A stretch of 8,079 nucleotides of DNA from G039029935 sp039029935 (GTDB taxonomy: Bacteria > Chloroflexota > Anaerolineae > Caldilineales > Caldilineaceae), in the NCBI GenBank assembly GCA_039029935.1, contig JBCCFC010000620.1:1-8079 (forward strand), in the 5' to 3' direction. A program made the translations under genes and the position numbers. Position 1 is the stretch's first letter. Each line of letters opens with the position of its first letter. This document shows positions 7,439 through 8,079 of this stretch, piece by piece. The notes below the pieces were generated by a model. That model was not told where the DNA came from and made no database searches. It saw only the letters and a program-made list of their open reading frames with translations.

Positions 7439-7446
7439 AAGGAGGG
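7439..7446 (+). promoter_or_regulatory. Strong Shine-Dalgarno sequence (AAGGAGGG)
   Basis: This is a near-perfect complement of the 16S rRNA 3' end, eight bases before the ATG at 7455 and within the 23-base gap after the preceding stop. It fixes the start of the edge gene and suggests efficient translation from a shared transcript. Confidence 0.9.
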
Positions 7447-7454
7447 ATTACCCT

Positions 7455-8079
7455 ATGACTACACAAAGATGTACTTGGATACGTTTGATACTCAGCATAG
7501 CTATTCTATTGCCGACGATATGGATGCCTTCAACATTGTTGGCACAATCAACAAATACCCCAACAGAAAGCCCAGCAACAAATTTCCCCGAACAGGATAA
7601 ACTTGCGGAACAATGCCTTGAACGCTTGAAGGAGGTTGCTCTCGTATACACCCCACAGGAGTTTGCGCCATTCATCGAAGAAATATTGCCCGTATTGAAA
7701 TCTGAAATAGCTGATTCGCCTCAAGCGATTGGGAACTGTTACTTTTATCTTGGCATGGTTTATGACAGTACACAGGATTGGTCTCATGCCTTGTGGGCAT
7801 TTGACCTTGCTGCACAAATGGTTGATGAAGCAGAAATTCAGTGGTTCGCTTTACAGGCCAAAGGGGGCGTATTGGATTCACAACGCCGTCTTCATGAAGC
7901 ATTAGAGACGTTTGAAGAGGCACTTGAGTTAACAGAAGACAATTCAACTGCAAAAGAGTGGGGTCATCCCACCCTCAAACGTTTGGCAAGAGCCTTGACA
8001 TATAATCTTAAAGCACTAGGGATTGTCCAAAGCACAACATTAAATCAGTTAAATCAATTAAGAAAAACTATAGTACCAT
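7455..8079 (+). CDS. Secreted TPR-like repeat protein (3' partial)
   Basis: The frame stays open from the ATG to the right edge (208 codons visible), so the gene continues outside the window. Residues 1-31 look like a signal peptide: basic R5/R10, hydrophobic core LILSIAILLPTIW, and a possible cleavage near STLLAQS. There is no lipobox, so a soluble exported protein is more likely than a lipoprotein. A short linker (NTPTESPATNFPEQ) follows. Residues ~95-165 show helical TPR-like spacing: YFYLGMVYDSTQDWSHALWAFDLA, then a helix pair with W130, and HEALETFEEALELTED. TPR domains mediate protein-protein contacts. The start is set by AAGGAGGG eight bases upstream, and the 23-base gap to the preceding lipoprotein gene suggests the same operon. 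What follows the TPR region cannot be seen; the family is not recognised. Confidence 0.9.
   Translation, partial: MTTQRCTWIRLILSIAILLPTIWMPSTLLAQSTNTPTESPATNFPEQDKLAEQCLERLKEVALVYTPQEFAPFIEEILPVLKSEIADSPQAIGNCYFYLGMVYDSTQDWSHALWAFDLAAQMVDEAEIQWFALQAKGGVLDSQRRLHEALETFEEALELTEDNSTAKEWGHPTLKRLARALTYNLKALGIVQSTTLNQLNQLRKTIVP

Noticed and set aside
7415..7600. Short + frame overlapping the end of the second lipoprotein gene
   Set aside because: It is out of frame with the signal-peptide-encoding gene starting at 7455, which has the strong ribosome binding site and continues to the window edge.

Overview
The window reads as a bacterial chromosome segment of roughly 50% GC carrying four genes on the + strand, all apparently for exported or surface-anchored proteins. 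Long Thr/Pro/Ser(/Arg) linkers with TPT, TATP and PPT(R/K)VPPT runs, SH3-like and ARC6-IMS-like domains in lipoproteins, and a jelly-roll-like C-terminal domain are a combination often seen in Chloroflexota (Anaerolineae-type) genomes. That taxonomic placement is inference from style only; no rRNA or marker gene is present.

Layout: (1) 3-941, the 3' part of a gene whose product has a long Thr/Ser/Val/Pro-rich stalk and a ~120-residue C-terminal domain, possibly of the DUF2993/YpmS-like lipid-binding type. (2) 942-1003, a short spacer with a perfect 15-bp hairpin and the ribosome binding site of the next gene. (3) 1004-5305, a 1433-residue lipoprotein: lipobox, SH3-like N-terminal module, second canonical SH3b domain, NTF2-like region, then a beta-helix built of five units of exactly 174 residues, each with a calcium-loop-like D-x-N-x-D motif. 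(4) 5306-5439, a spacer with a 10-bp inverted repeat. (5) 5440-7431, a 663-residue lipoprotein whose first ~250 residues are paralogous to the previous protein, followed by an Arg/Thr linker, an IMS (ARC6-like) domain, a Pro-rich linker with a 15-bp tandem repeat, and a cysteine-containing putative jelly-roll domain. (6) 7455-end, the 5' part of a secreted TPR-like protein behind a near-perfect Shine-Dalgarno sequence.

The genes are close together (62, 134 and 23 bases apart) and co-oriented, so they may be co-transcribed. The most notable point is a shared-anchor, different-payload design: two adjacent lipoproteins carry the same N-terminal module, including a conserved cysteine pair, but present a long beta-helix in one case and an IMS plus jelly-roll tail in the other. 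A surface assembly or glycan/cell-wall binding role is plausible but unproven. No mobile element, CRISPR array, tRNA or rRNA was seen.
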